Shown: positions 17,031-24,216 of the stretch, piece by piece
Layout of the letters: every line of letters starts with the position of its first letter
Numbering within the stretch: the stretch's first letter is position 1
From: Allobacillus halotolerans
Lineage (GTDB): Bacteria; Bacillota; Bacilli; Bacillales; Alkalibacillaceae
NCBI RefSeq assembly: GCF_028743495.1
Contig: NZ_CP117968.1
Length of the DNA: 64,000 bases
Strand: one strand, 5' to 3'
Translations under genes and position numbers: made by a program
Notes under the pieces: generated by a model
Database searches by the model: none
Told to the model about the DNA's origin: nothing
The model's input: the letters and a program-made list of their open reading frames with translations, nothing else

Positions 17031-17823
17031 AATACAACCATTCTTAATCGACTTCTTTGAATCGAGACAAGCATCCATCGTGGAAAAATCCGATGGTATT
17101 TTAACGATTAAGTTAACTGAACAACTGGATGAACAGTTGATGAATAGGCCTTTTTATTGGCAGTATGTGAAGAAGCTAGGTAAGGTCGGCGAAACGATGA
17201 GCGTAACTTTCATTACAGCAGAAGAAAAAAGAGAACAGGTTAAAGGAGAGTGGATTCACTTCGGTTCTCCTCGACTGGATCAGATCTTCAAAATCATCCA
17301 ACAAGAGGGTGCGTATACCGTCCTTTACGAGGATTGCCAGTCTAACGAAACAATGAAAACAGCCCTACACCCTTGGTTAGTGTGCAATATACGTGTGAAG
17401 TATCGTGGATACCAGTCAAAAGATGAGCTTGTAAGTGTTGGCATTCGCTTAATTGATGGAACAATGCGCTTTCAGATGATGGATGAAATGGAACACAAAA
17501 ACTTTGTTTCAGCTGTGCCGAATTTTTGTTTCACCTTGCCGAAAATCATTTCTGACGAACGAGCTGTTGAGCGAGTAACCGAAGAGCTCAAACAACGAAT
17601 TAAACAAAAATCATCGGACTTTGTCAATAAATCTCACAAACTTTATGAGCGTGAAATGAATATGTTGAATAAGTTGATTATCGATGATGACAAAGACGAT
17701 GCAGATCACCAACGAGCAAAGGACCAAATATTTGAGCGTTTATATCCACAAGTAGACTTGGAATGGATCAATTTAGGTTGCTTTTATGTATCCGAGCAAA
17801 TGTCGAAAGAATTAATTTCTTAA
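17017..17823 (+). CDS. yqhG: YqhG-family protein of unknown function
   Basis: A 268-residue soluble protein. Residues 1-75 contain a conserved-looking FWQYVKKLG-type segment (here FYWQYVKKLGKVG), the middle is beta-rich, and 185-250 is predicted helical with a charged stretch. It matches the YqhG family by size and by its constant position after the SNF2 gene, with a 14-base overlap and an AGAAAGGAAGG Shine-Dalgarno. Co-translation with YqhH suggests a functional partnership. No catalytic motif is recognised. Confidence 0.85.
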   Translation: MKQVEIQPFLIDFFESRQASIVEKSDGILTIKLTEQLDEQLMNRPFYWQYVKKLGKVGETMSVTFITAEEKREQVKGEWIHFGSPRLDQIFKIIQQEGAYTVLYEDCQSNETMKTALHPWLVCNIRVKYRGYQSKDELVSVGIRLIDGTMRFQMMDEMEHKNFVSAVPNFCFTLPKIISDERAVERVTEELKQRIKQKSSDFVNKSHKLYEREMNMLNKLIIDDDKDDADHQRAKDQIFERLYPQVDLEWINLGCFYVSEQMSKELIS

Positions 17824-17891
17824 TAGGGAATATGACATTATTTTCAATTTGTTGTTGAAATACTTTTTGGTAAGCTTAATAATAAAAAGTT

Positions 17892-17925
17892 CTAAAGGAG
17901 ATAAATAAATTATCTCCTTTTGACT
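17892..17925 (+). terminator. Terminator after yqhG
   Basis: AAAGGAGATAA ... TTATCTCCTTTTG forms an 11-bp stem with a 6-base loop and a short T run. It is 70 bases after yqhG and also faces the aroK 3' end. Confidence 0.75.
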
Positions 17926-17947
17926 TTTAAAGACCGGTTACGTATAA

Positions 17948-18442
17948 CTACATTAGGTGGATAATTTCTTCAGCAATTTCATGTTTTTTGCGTCCGTCCG
18001 TAGAAATCATATAATGTGCAGCTTGTTTGTACATGCTCTCTCGTTTTAAATATAGCTCTTTTCTTTCTTCTTTAGACTTTTGCCAAAGTGGTCTCGTTCC
18101 ATCTTCCTCAACTAACCGCTTCATGATTTCTTCAAAACTTGCATGTAACCAAAATGTATGGAAGTGTTGCTTTAATCGAATTCGGCTTTGTTTTCTACTT
18201 ATAATTCCGCCTCCCGTGCTAACAATCACATTCTTCCCAGTCCATTTATTTAACTCTTCTTCCTCTTTATTTCGAAACCATTCTTCTCCTTTTGTGTCAA
18301 ATATGGCTCCAATCGTCATATTTGTGTTTTTCTCAATCTGTTCATCTAAGTCAATCACCGGGTACGCTAATTTCTTTCCAAGAAGCTGACCGATTGATGT
18401 CTTACCCGATCCCATAAAACCAATGAGTGCGATCGGCTTCAT
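17948..18442 (-). CDS. aroK: Shikimate kinase
   Basis: A 164-residue P-loop kinase that phosphorylates shikimate at the 3-hydroxyl. Walker A is GFMGSGKTS, the shikimate-binding Asp/Arg are in DLDEQIE and WFRNKEEEEL, GGG is in VSTGGGII, and the lid region has GTRPLW. Start MKPIALIG at 18442 is preferred over a Met three codons earlier because AAAGGATG lies at the right distance. The start is only 33 bases from the divergent comGA start, so promoters must overlap the coding regions. Confidence 0.95.
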   Translation of the reverse strand: MKPIALIGFMGSGKTSIGQLLGKKLAYPVIDLDEQIEKNTNMTIGAIFDTKGEEWFRNKEEEELNKWTGKNVIVSTGGGIISRKQSRIRLKQHFHTFWLHASFEEIMKRLVEEDGTRPLWQKSKEERKELYLKRESMYKQAAHYMISTDGRKKHEIAEEIIHLM

Positions 18443-18475
18443 GTTTATCATCCTTTCATAAGGAGGTTATCATTA

Positions 18476-19534
18476 GTGAAGCAACCAGAAGTAATATCGA
18501 ATGCTTTATTAACGGACGCTACTATTTATTTAGCAACGGACATTCACTTCTCCCCAGGTTCAAATGAATGTCATATCTATTTTAGAATCAATGGCTATCG
18601 CTGGTTCTATAAAAAAATCCCTCGAAATCAATATCAATCATTATTAAGTTACTATAAGTTTCGTTCAGGTATGGACATTGCTGAAAATCGCTTACCTCAA
18701 GATGGAACCCTTTCTTTACAGGTAGAAGAGAACACTTACTTTTTGCGATTATCCACCCTTCCTTTAAAGGATACAGAAAGCCTTGCAATTCGTGTTTTGC
18801 CGGAGCAATACGAACCGAATATTGAAGAGTTGTTCGTTTTTCCATCACAGGCTAAACAACTAATGAAATGGTTGAAAGTCTCTTCTGGAATCATTTTATT
18901 TACAGGCCCTACAGGAAGCGGTAAATCCTCAACAATGTATGCACTCCTAAAACAAGCTACAAAGGAATATGGCTTTCAATCGATCACGTTAGAAGATCCA
19001 ATCGAACAATCCGTTGATAAAATTTTACAAGTTCAAGTGAATGAAAAGTCCGGATTTGATTACGATGTAGGACTAAAAGCAGCCTTGCGTCATGACCCAG
19101 ACATTATTATGGTCGGTGAGATCCGTGATGAAAAAACAGCGAAATTTGCGATAAGAGCAGCTCTTACTGGTCATCTTGTTTTATCTACATTACATGCAAG
19201 AGACACGTTTGGCACATTATCAAGATTAAAACAGATGGGCATTCCTCCAAGTGATTTACGTGAATCAATTATTGGCATTGTTGCACAGCAGCTTGTTGAG
19301 CTATCACCAACACATAAAGGGAACGGTCTTACTTCAAGGTCAGCGATTGCCGAATTGCTTTCGGGCCAAGCCTTAGAGCGGGCAATCGAAGGAATTTCTC
19401 CTATCAACCATGAAGATTTCCTTTCCCTCGATCGAATAAGGAGGAGAGCTCATGCGGAAGGGATTGTTCAATACAGTTCAAACAAAAAAGCTAAATCTCA
19501 GCACACAAGTGACATTTTTAAATCGGATGGCTAA
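18476..19534 (+). CDS. comGA: Competence pseudopilus assembly ATPase ComGA
   Basis: A 352-residue secretion ATPase. Walker A is GPTGSGKSS, the Asp box is LEDPIEQ, and Walker B is DPDIIMVGEIRD; all are intact. It powers assembly of the ComGC pseudopilus needed for DNA uptake and sits at the cytosolic face of the membrane. GTG start behind AAGGAGG. Length equals B. subtilis ComGA (356). It overlaps comGB by 83 bases. No clear ComK box (AAAA-N5-TTTT) was found in the adjacent aroK sequence. Confidence 0.95.
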   Translation: MKQPEVISNALLTDATIYLATDIHFSPGSNECHIYFRINGYRWFYKKIPRNQYQSLLSYYKFRSGMDIAENRLPQDGTLSLQVEENTYFLRLSTLPLKDTESLAIRVLPEQYEPNIEELFVFPSQAKQLMKWLKVSSGIILFTGPTGSGKSSTMYALLKQATKEYGFQSITLEDPIEQSVDKILQVQVNEKSGFDYDVGLKAALRHDPDIIMVGEIRDEKTAKFAIRAALTGHLVLSTLHARDTFGTLSRLKQMGIPPSDLRESIIGIVAQQLVELSPTHKGNGLTSRSAIAELLSGQALERAIEGISPINHEDFLSLDRIRRRAHAEGIVQYSSNKKAKSQHTSDIFKSDG

Positions 19535-20495
19535 ATTACTAGAACGAGATCACTCCATGAAGCAAGCGCTGGAATTTTTGACCTATGATCCCCAACTCGG
19601 CCACCTAGCAAAACAGTTTGTTCGTTCATTAGAAAAAGGAACATCATTAAAAGATTGTTTCAAACAACATGACTTCCAGCCAATCGTTGTATCTTTTTTA
19701 TTTTTCTCCAATGAATCTGGAAATTTAAGTGAGCATCTCATCCACTTGAATCGATTGCTGACCATGAGATTAGAATTTCAAACAAAACTCAAAAAATTAC
19801 TTAGATATCCTCTTTTTTTGTTGACTGTTTGTATTATTTTGTTATTCGCACTGAATATGTTTTTACTCCCCATGTTTGAAAGGTCATTTCGGAGCATGGG
19901 GGCAGTTGGTTCATTACCGACATACCAGCTAATTCTGCAAATAACTCAAACGCTATTCTTGAGCCTTTTAATTGGTGGCATCATTGCTTCTCTGCTGCTT
20001 TATAAGTTCCATCGTCAATCTAATGTTGAAAAAAAGATTGCATTATATGAAAAAACGCCCCTTTTTCATGGTATTTTCAAAATGCTCGTAACCGCACAAC
20101 TTTCCTATCAATTAGCCTCACTGTTACAAAGCGGAAAAACTATTAAAGAAGCTATCCTGATCATTCAAGAGCAAGACTATATGCCCTCCATCCAATACTT
20201 CGCTTCATTACTTGCAGACAATTTGAAAACAGGCATGTCTCTATATAACGCTTTTAAAGACCTCCCCATCCTGGAATCGGAGTTTAAGTTAATGATCAAA
20301 CGTTCCACTGAACAAGGTACATTAGCAAAAGACCTTCAAAACTATACAAACCTTGCGATCGACTCAATGGAAGAAAAATTAAAAAACGCCATGATGGTTA
20401 TACAGCCTGCAATCTACATTGTTTTAGGATTGATGATTGTACTGATTTATTCATTCACTTTGTTTCCCATGTTTCAAATGATTAACCAACTATAA
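19452..20495 (+). CDS. comGB: Competence pseudopilus platform protein ComGB
   Basis: A 347-residue GspF/PilC-type inner-membrane platform with three membrane helices (about 115-140, 163-190 and 318-345) and two homologous cytosolic helical domains. It works with ComGA to assemble the pseudopilus. The ATG at 19452 has a perfect AAGGAGGAG site 5 bases ahead, so the 83-base overlap with comGA is real and implies coupled translation. Length matches the family. Confidence 0.94.
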   Translation: MRKGLFNTVQTKKLNLSTQVTFLNRMAKLLERDHSMKQALEFLTYDPQLGHLAKQFVRSLEKGTSLKDCFKQHDFQPIVVSFLFFSNESGNLSEHLIHLNRLLTMRLEFQTKLKKLLRYPLFLLTVCIILLFALNMFLLPMFERSFRSMGAVGSLPTYQLILQITQTLFLSLLIGGIIASLLLYKFHRQSNVEKKIALYEKTPLFHGIFKMLVTAQLSYQLASLLQSGKTIKEAILIIQEQDYMPSIQYFASLLADNLKTGMSLYNAFKDLPILESEFKLMIKRSTEQGTLAKDLQNYTNLAIDSMEEKLKNAMMVIQPAIYIVLGLMIVLIYSFTLFPMFQMINQL

Positions 20496-20515
20496 CGAGG
20501 ATAAGGAGCTTGATG

Positions 20516-20842
20516 ATGAAAAATATAATGAACCAAAAAGGTTTCACGCTAATCGAAATGCTTATTGTATTATTGATTATATCTGTTTTGATTTTAATTA
20601 CGGTACCCAATTTAACAAAACATAATGATACCGTGGATGAGAAAGGGTGTGAAGCATATAAAAAAATTGTTTCTTCACAAGTCCAATTATATAAACTGGA
20701 AAATCAAGAATTTCCGACGATTGACCAACTTGTCGACAGTGCTTACATTGAACAATCTTCTTGTCCGAATGGTTCTCCATTATCCATCAACAAAACGACG
20801 GGAGAAGTAACAGAAGTAAGTGAGCCTTCAAGTGGAAATTAA
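20516..20842 (+). CDS. comGC: Major pseudopilin ComGC
   Basis: A 108-residue prepilin. A short basic leader ends in QKG, followed by FTLIEMLIVLLIISVLILITVP, the class 3 signal with Glu at position 5 of the mature protein; ComC should cut after the Gly. Two Cys (EKGCEAY and SSCPNG) match the intramolecular disulfide known for ComGC. Three start codons lie in tandem (TTG, ATG, ATG); the last is best placed behind AAGGAG. It is the main subunit of the competence pseudopilus. Confidence 0.95.
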   Translation: MKNIMNQKGFTLIEMLIVLLIISVLILITVPNLTKHNDTVDEKGCEAYKKIVSSQVQLYKLENQEFPTIDQLVDSAYIEQSSCPNGSPLSINKTTGEVTEVSEPSSGN

Positions 20843-21323
20843 AGCCAATCGACCATCCAACCAAGAGGGCTTCACACTTATTGAAATACTGGTTGTATTA
20901 TCGATTGTTTTGATCCTCTCTCATTTCTATCTTTCGGTTCAAAATCGACAACCTTCTGAAGACACAGTGGATCAATTTCTGGAAACATTTGAAAATGACC
21001 TTTTTTATTTACAACAATATACAATGACCAAACAAATTATGCCCCAATTGTATTTCGACCCTTCCAATCATATGTATTCCATCCGTCATGCTTCCTTTGC
21101 CCAACCATTGATTGAGAGAAAATATCGAGAAGACATTCAAGTCAAGCTCAATAACTTTAAAAATCCTCTTACGTTTACTTCACGAGGAAACTTATCAAAT
21201 CCCGGGAGTTTTCAAATTATTTTTAAGGATTATAGATTCAAAATAACATTCAGCTTTGGAAAAGGACAGTTTAAAATTGAGAAAAATAAAACAAGCATGC
21301 AACGAATTAACTCAATCATCTAA
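20820..21323 (+). CDS. comGD: Minor pseudopilin ComGD
   Basis: A 167-residue prepilin-like protein. The processing site is NQEG|FTLIEILVVLSIVLILS, with the conserved Glu, preceded by an 18-residue leader. The start is GTG at 20820 (23-base overlap with comGC); a second GTG at 20832 is possible. The globular part is low in recognisable motifs, as usual for ComGD. It is a minor subunit needed for pseudopilus initiation and DNA binding. Confidence 0.9.
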   Translation: MSLQVEIKANRPSNQEGFTLIEILVVLSIVLILSHFYLSVQNRQPSEDTVDQFLETFENDLFYLQQYTMTKQIMPQLYFDPSNHMYSIRHASFAQPLIERKYREDIQVKLNNFKNPLTFTSRGNLSNPGSFQIIFKDYRFKITFSFGKGQFKIEKNKTSMQRINSII

Positions 21324-21642
21324 AGGATTTCTTCTAATTGACTTTTTGTTAGCTTTTGGATGTCTTGTCATGTTTATTATTTTTTTATTGCCAGTTATAT
21401 ACCATGCGATGAATCATAATCAATCGTTACAACAAGCCATGGTCGCTGAAGAGCATTTATCAAGGTACGTTACTCAATCAATCGGTAGCGAAGTCGCAGG
21501 CGAAATAGTGACAATCGAAGGGTACGAATTCAATTGGAGCACGGAACATCTTGAGAATAAACAATTCGGATGCTTCACATGGTTGAACCAACAGAACAAC
21601 GAAGAAAGTATGTGTCTATATGTGCCAATATATAAAGAATAA
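21277..21642 (+). CDS. comGE: Minor pseudopilin ComGE
   Basis: About 121 residues if translation starts at the TTG at 21277, which has AAAGGA ten bases upstream; an earlier TTG at 21256 is the alternative. The leader ends in SSKG, followed by FLLIDFLLAFGCLVMFIIF, a prepilin-type helix with Asp rather than Glu at position 5. It overlaps comGD and comGF. It belongs to the minor pseudopilin set of the DNA uptake apparatus. Confidence 0.85.
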   Translation: MRKIKQACNELTQSSKGFLLIDFLLAFGCLVMFIIFLLPVIYHAMNHNQSLQQAMVAEEHLSRYVTQSIGSEVAGEIVTIEGYEFNWSTEHLENKQFGCFTWLNQQNNEESMCLYVPIYKE

Positions 21643-22069
21643 TCAAGGTTTCACATTACTGTCCACCTTAATTGCTTTGACGATCCTTATGCTGATCACA
21701 TCTCTTATTCTTCCGTTATTGATCGCCGTGCAACAGATCGAGAGTCCGTCTTATAAGACGGATTACGAATGGCGACAATTCCATTTTTATTTGATGAACG
21801 AATTCAGCCAGGCACAGTTCGTTTCCCTTGAAGACCAAGCTATACAATTTCATTTAGCCGACGATACAGTAAATCGTTACGAATTATATTTTAATACCAT
21901 TCGTCGCAGAGTGAACAATAGTGGGCATGAAGTTATTCTACAAGATGTAAAGGATTTTTCGACTAAAAGAGTAGGTAGTCACTTATTCTCACTGACAGGT
22001 GAAAGGGATCGTGGCCATGCGTATACGAAATATTATTCATTTCCTATTAAAACCATTAAGCAAGAATGA
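21620..22069 (+). CDS. comGF: Minor pseudopilin ComGF
   Basis: A 149-residue prepilin with leader NNQG|FTLLSTLIALTILMLITSLILPL. The usual Glu at position 5 is replaced by Ser, which is typical of ComGF. The C-terminal half holds the family-like pattern IRRRVNNSGHEVIL and FSLTG. It overlaps comGE by 23 bases and comGG by about 53. Role as for the other minor pseudopilins. Confidence 0.88.
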   Translation: MCQYIKNNQGFTLLSTLIALTILMLITSLILPLLIAVQQIESPSYKTDYEWRQFHFYLMNEFSQAQFVSLEDQAIQFHLADDTVNRYELYFNTIRRRVNNSGHEVILQDVKDFSTKRVGSHLFSLTGERDRGHAYTKYYSFPIKTIKQE

Positions 22070-22424
22070 ACAAGGATTTGTTTTTGTATACTTATTAACT
22101 ATCCTGTTAATCGTTACTACCATTCTTTTACACCATCTTAGTCTACAGCATATACAAACAGAAAATTTACTACTGATTCAAGAACAGCACAAAATTCAAC
22201 AGTTCATGCAAATAGCTCAACATGATCTCCAAGAAATTCTTGATCTTACTTCAGAATCCGAAGGAACTTTATATTTTCAGTATCACGATGGTCATGTTAC
22301 CACTCATTATACACTTGAATCTTCATCCACTTATCAAGTACAATTGATTGTAGAAACATCACGAGGAACGACATATAAACATACGACGTTGATGAATAAA
22401 AGTGACGGAATCCGATCACAATAG
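22017..22424 (+). CDS. comGG: Minor pseudopilin ComGG
   Basis: A 135-residue protein from the ATG at 22017 (AAAGGG ten bases before; an earlier GTG at 21999 is possible). It has a basic N-terminus, then NEQG|FVFVYLLTILLIVTTILL, lacking the Glu at position 5, as expected for the atypical tip-type ComGG. It is the last gene of the comG operon. Only 12 bases separate its stop from a tRNA-Gln gene on the same strand. Confidence 0.88.
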   Translation: MRIRNIIHFLLKPLSKNEQGFVFVYLLTILLIVTTILLHHLSLQHIQTENLLLIQEQHKIQQFMQIAQHDLQEILDLTSESEGTLYFQYHDGHVTTHYTLESSSTYQVQLIVETSRGTTYKHTTLMNKSDGIRSQ

Positions 22425-22436
22425 TGTTGTATCAAT

Positions 22437-22508
22437 TGGGCTGTAGCCAAGCGGTAAGGCAACGGGTTTTGGTCTCGTCACGCCCAGGTTCGAATCCTGG
22501 CAGCCCAG
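22437..22508 (+). tRNA. tRNA-Gln (TTG)
   Basis: A 72-base cloverleaf beginning TGGGCTGTAGCCAAG with 3' stem CAGCCCA plus discriminator G. The anticodon loop is TTTTGGT (anticodon TTG). The T arm is GGTTCGAATCC. CCA is not encoded. It follows comGG by 12 bases, with no room for its own promoter outside comGG. Confidence 0.97.
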
Positions 22509-22599
22509 TTTGTTTTTCCGTCATAATTTATTCATTTACAATAAACATTGCTTCGTATATAATATGTCTGACGAGTTCCTATGAGAAGGAGGAATAGAC

Positions 22600-22842
22600 A
22601 TGGATCGCGTTTTTCGCGGAATAGCATTTTGGACGGGTATATTCGCCGTCATGTTCTATGTTGGTGACATGATCAACATGTCTCTATTATTCTTAGCACA
22701 AACGGTCTTCTTCTTGGGAATTGGTTACTTAAACCTATCTGAGCGTCTTTATATGTATATCTTTGGTGCTTACTTAACAGTCTTTATGATAGGTTTCACA
22801 TACTATGTAACCTTCCTTTTAGAACCTGGATTTGCTTCTTAA
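22600..22842 (+). CDS. yqgY: DUF2626 membrane protein (YqgY-like)
   Basis: An 80-residue protein that is nearly all membrane: three predicted helices (about 6-22, 27-45 and 52-73). It matches the DUF2626/YqgY family by size, hydrophobic pattern and position upstream of yqgX. A strong AGAAGGAGGAATAGAC site precedes the ATG. Function unknown; monocistronic and closed by a bidirectional terminator. Confidence 0.85.
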   Translation: MDRVFRGIAFWTGIFAVMFYVGDMINMSLLFLAQTVFFLGIGYLNLSERLYMYIFGAYLTVFMIGFTYYVTFLLEPGFAS

Positions 22843-22895
22843 ATCAAAAGAAAACAGAGACTAACTTGGACGAAAGCAGATTAAATCTGCTAAAT

Positions 22896-22943
22896 GAAAA
22901 AAGATGGCAAGCAATAATTTATTGCTTGCCATCTTTTTTTGTC
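22896..22943. terminator. Bidirectional terminator between yqgY and yqgX
   Basis: AAAAAAGATGGCAAGCAATAA and its complement give a stem of about 20 bp with A and T runs on each side, serving both convergent genes. Confidence 0.92.
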
Positions 22944-22953
22944 CAACTAAACT

Positions 22954-23577
22954 TTAAATTAAAAATGAATTGGTTCTTTTTTCCTCTCCTACTTGTGTAG
23001 CAGGTCCATGACCCGGATAAACAGTTGTTTCTTCCGGTAGTGAAAGTATATGTTCTTGGATTGATTGAATTAATGTTTCATGATCACCGAATGGCAAATC
23101 TGTTCTCCCGATCCCTTGTCGGAATAACGTATCTCCGGCAAATAAAACATCCTTTTCTTCAAACCAAAAAGACACACTCCCAGGTGAATGACCTGGTGTA
23201 TGAAACACCTCGAATGTAAAGCTTCCAATTTTGTGGTGCCCTGGTTTAATTGAATAGTCAGCTGATTGCGAAGTGGAAATTGTACCGACTTGAAAAAACT
23301 CAGAACCATTCAAAGAGGGATCCGTTAACCATGAAGATTCCTTTTCGTGTAAGTACACAGGAGCTTCTGTTTTTTCGCGTAATGTTTCAACCCCACCAAT
23401 ATGGTCAAAGTGGGCATGAGTCAAAAGAATGGCTTGTAATTTTAAGTTGTTCTCCTGCATCTTCTGTAGGACTGTTTGAGGATCCCCACCCGGATCGATG
23501 ACTAATGCTTCACCATCTTTTTGTAACAAATAACAATTGGTTCCCAATAAACCCAGTTGAAATAAATGGATATTCAT
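22954..23577 (-). CDS. yqgX: Metallo-beta-lactamase-fold hydrolase (YqgX, glyoxalase II-like)
   Basis: A 207-residue MBL-fold enzyme. The metal-binding motif is THAHFDHIGG, with further ligands in HTPGHSPGS, FAGDTLFR and YPGHGPATQ, so a dinuclear zinc/iron site is complete. The family hydrolyses thioesters such as hydroxyacyl-bacillithiol or glutathione conjugates; the substrate here is not known. GAAGGAGGAGAAAAT precedes the ATG. The position matches B. subtilis yqgX. Cytosolic. Confidence 0.92.
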   Translation of the reverse strand: MNIHLFQLGLLGTNCYLLQKDGEALVIDPGGDPQTVLQKMQENNLKLQAILLTHAHFDHIGGVETLREKTEAPVYLHEKESSWLTDPSLNGSEFFQVGTISTSQSADYSIKPGHHKIGSFTFEVFHTPGHSPGSVSFWFEEKDVLFAGDTLFRQGIGRTDLPFGDHETLIQSIQEHILSLPEETTVYPGHGPATQVGEEKRTNSFLI

Positions 23578-23736
23578 ATTTTCTCCTCCTTGATATATGT
23601 ATTTTTGGTGAAAATACTCGACAGGATAGTCTTTTTCTTATAAAATAGGTTTTAGCTTGTGAATACGTATATTTTTATCTTAATGGACTATGTTATCATA
23701 ACAATAGGAACTATGGCATTCAAGGAGGACTATAAA

Positions 23737-23910
23737 ATGGTATTGGCAATTATATTTCTACTCGTTGCAATTGTATGTATTTTTGGTACGTTACGCTCAA
23801 TTAAAAACCGCAATTTCTTAGCTGTATTTTTTGCAGGTGCAACTACTCTTTTATTTGGTTGGTTCTCAATTATGACACTCATTTCTGAGATCTCATCCAA
23901 AGTGTCCTAA
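23737..23910 (+). CDS. yqgW: DUF2759 small membrane protein (YqgW-like)
   Basis: A 57-residue protein with two membrane helices (about 2-17 and 26-48) joined by a basic turn with RSIKNRNF. The start MVLAIIFLL at 23737 is chosen because CAAGGAGGAC lies ten bases ahead; the longer upstream frame has no ribosome binding site. Size and position next to yqgX fit the DUF2759 family. Function unknown. Confidence 0.8.
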   Translation: MVLAIIFLLVAIVCIFGTLRSIKNRNFLAVFFAGATTLLFGWFSIMTLISEISSKVS

Positions 23911-23971
23911 TCAATTTTCAGTTGATTATGGTACTCTTTACTTAAAGAGACAAACAAGTACTTATATCTAA

Positions 23972-24010
23972 GTCAAAAGGGACAAATCGTAATGATTTGT
24001 CCCTTTTTAT
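23972..24010 (+). terminator. Terminator after the DUF2759 gene
   Basis: AAAAGGGACAAATC ... GATTTGTCCCTTTTT, a 13-bp stem with a 5-base loop and T run. Confidence 0.85.
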
Positions 24011-24087
24011 ATGGATTGAGATTCAATGGCGTTAAAACAAGATTATTAACATAAGGAGACAGATTAAAGGTTTTACAGAAGAAATAA

Positions 24088-24130
24088 AAACCCGAGCGAT
24101 TTAATTGTTCATAAATCGCTCGGGTTTCTG
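24088..24130 (-). terminator. Terminator downstream of the LTA synthase gene
   Basis: AACCCGAGCGATTTA ... TAAATCGCTCGGGTT with a minus-strand T run (TTTTTATTTC). It lies about 90 bases beyond the LTA synthase stop. The remaining bases between 23911 and 24216 show nothing else. Confidence 0.82.
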
Positions 24131-24216
24131 CTTCAATGGTACTTCACGATACACTTCAGCTTGCAACCTGCAGGGCATAAGGTGACATCTGCGATAAATT
24201 GCAGTGTCTTTTATAC

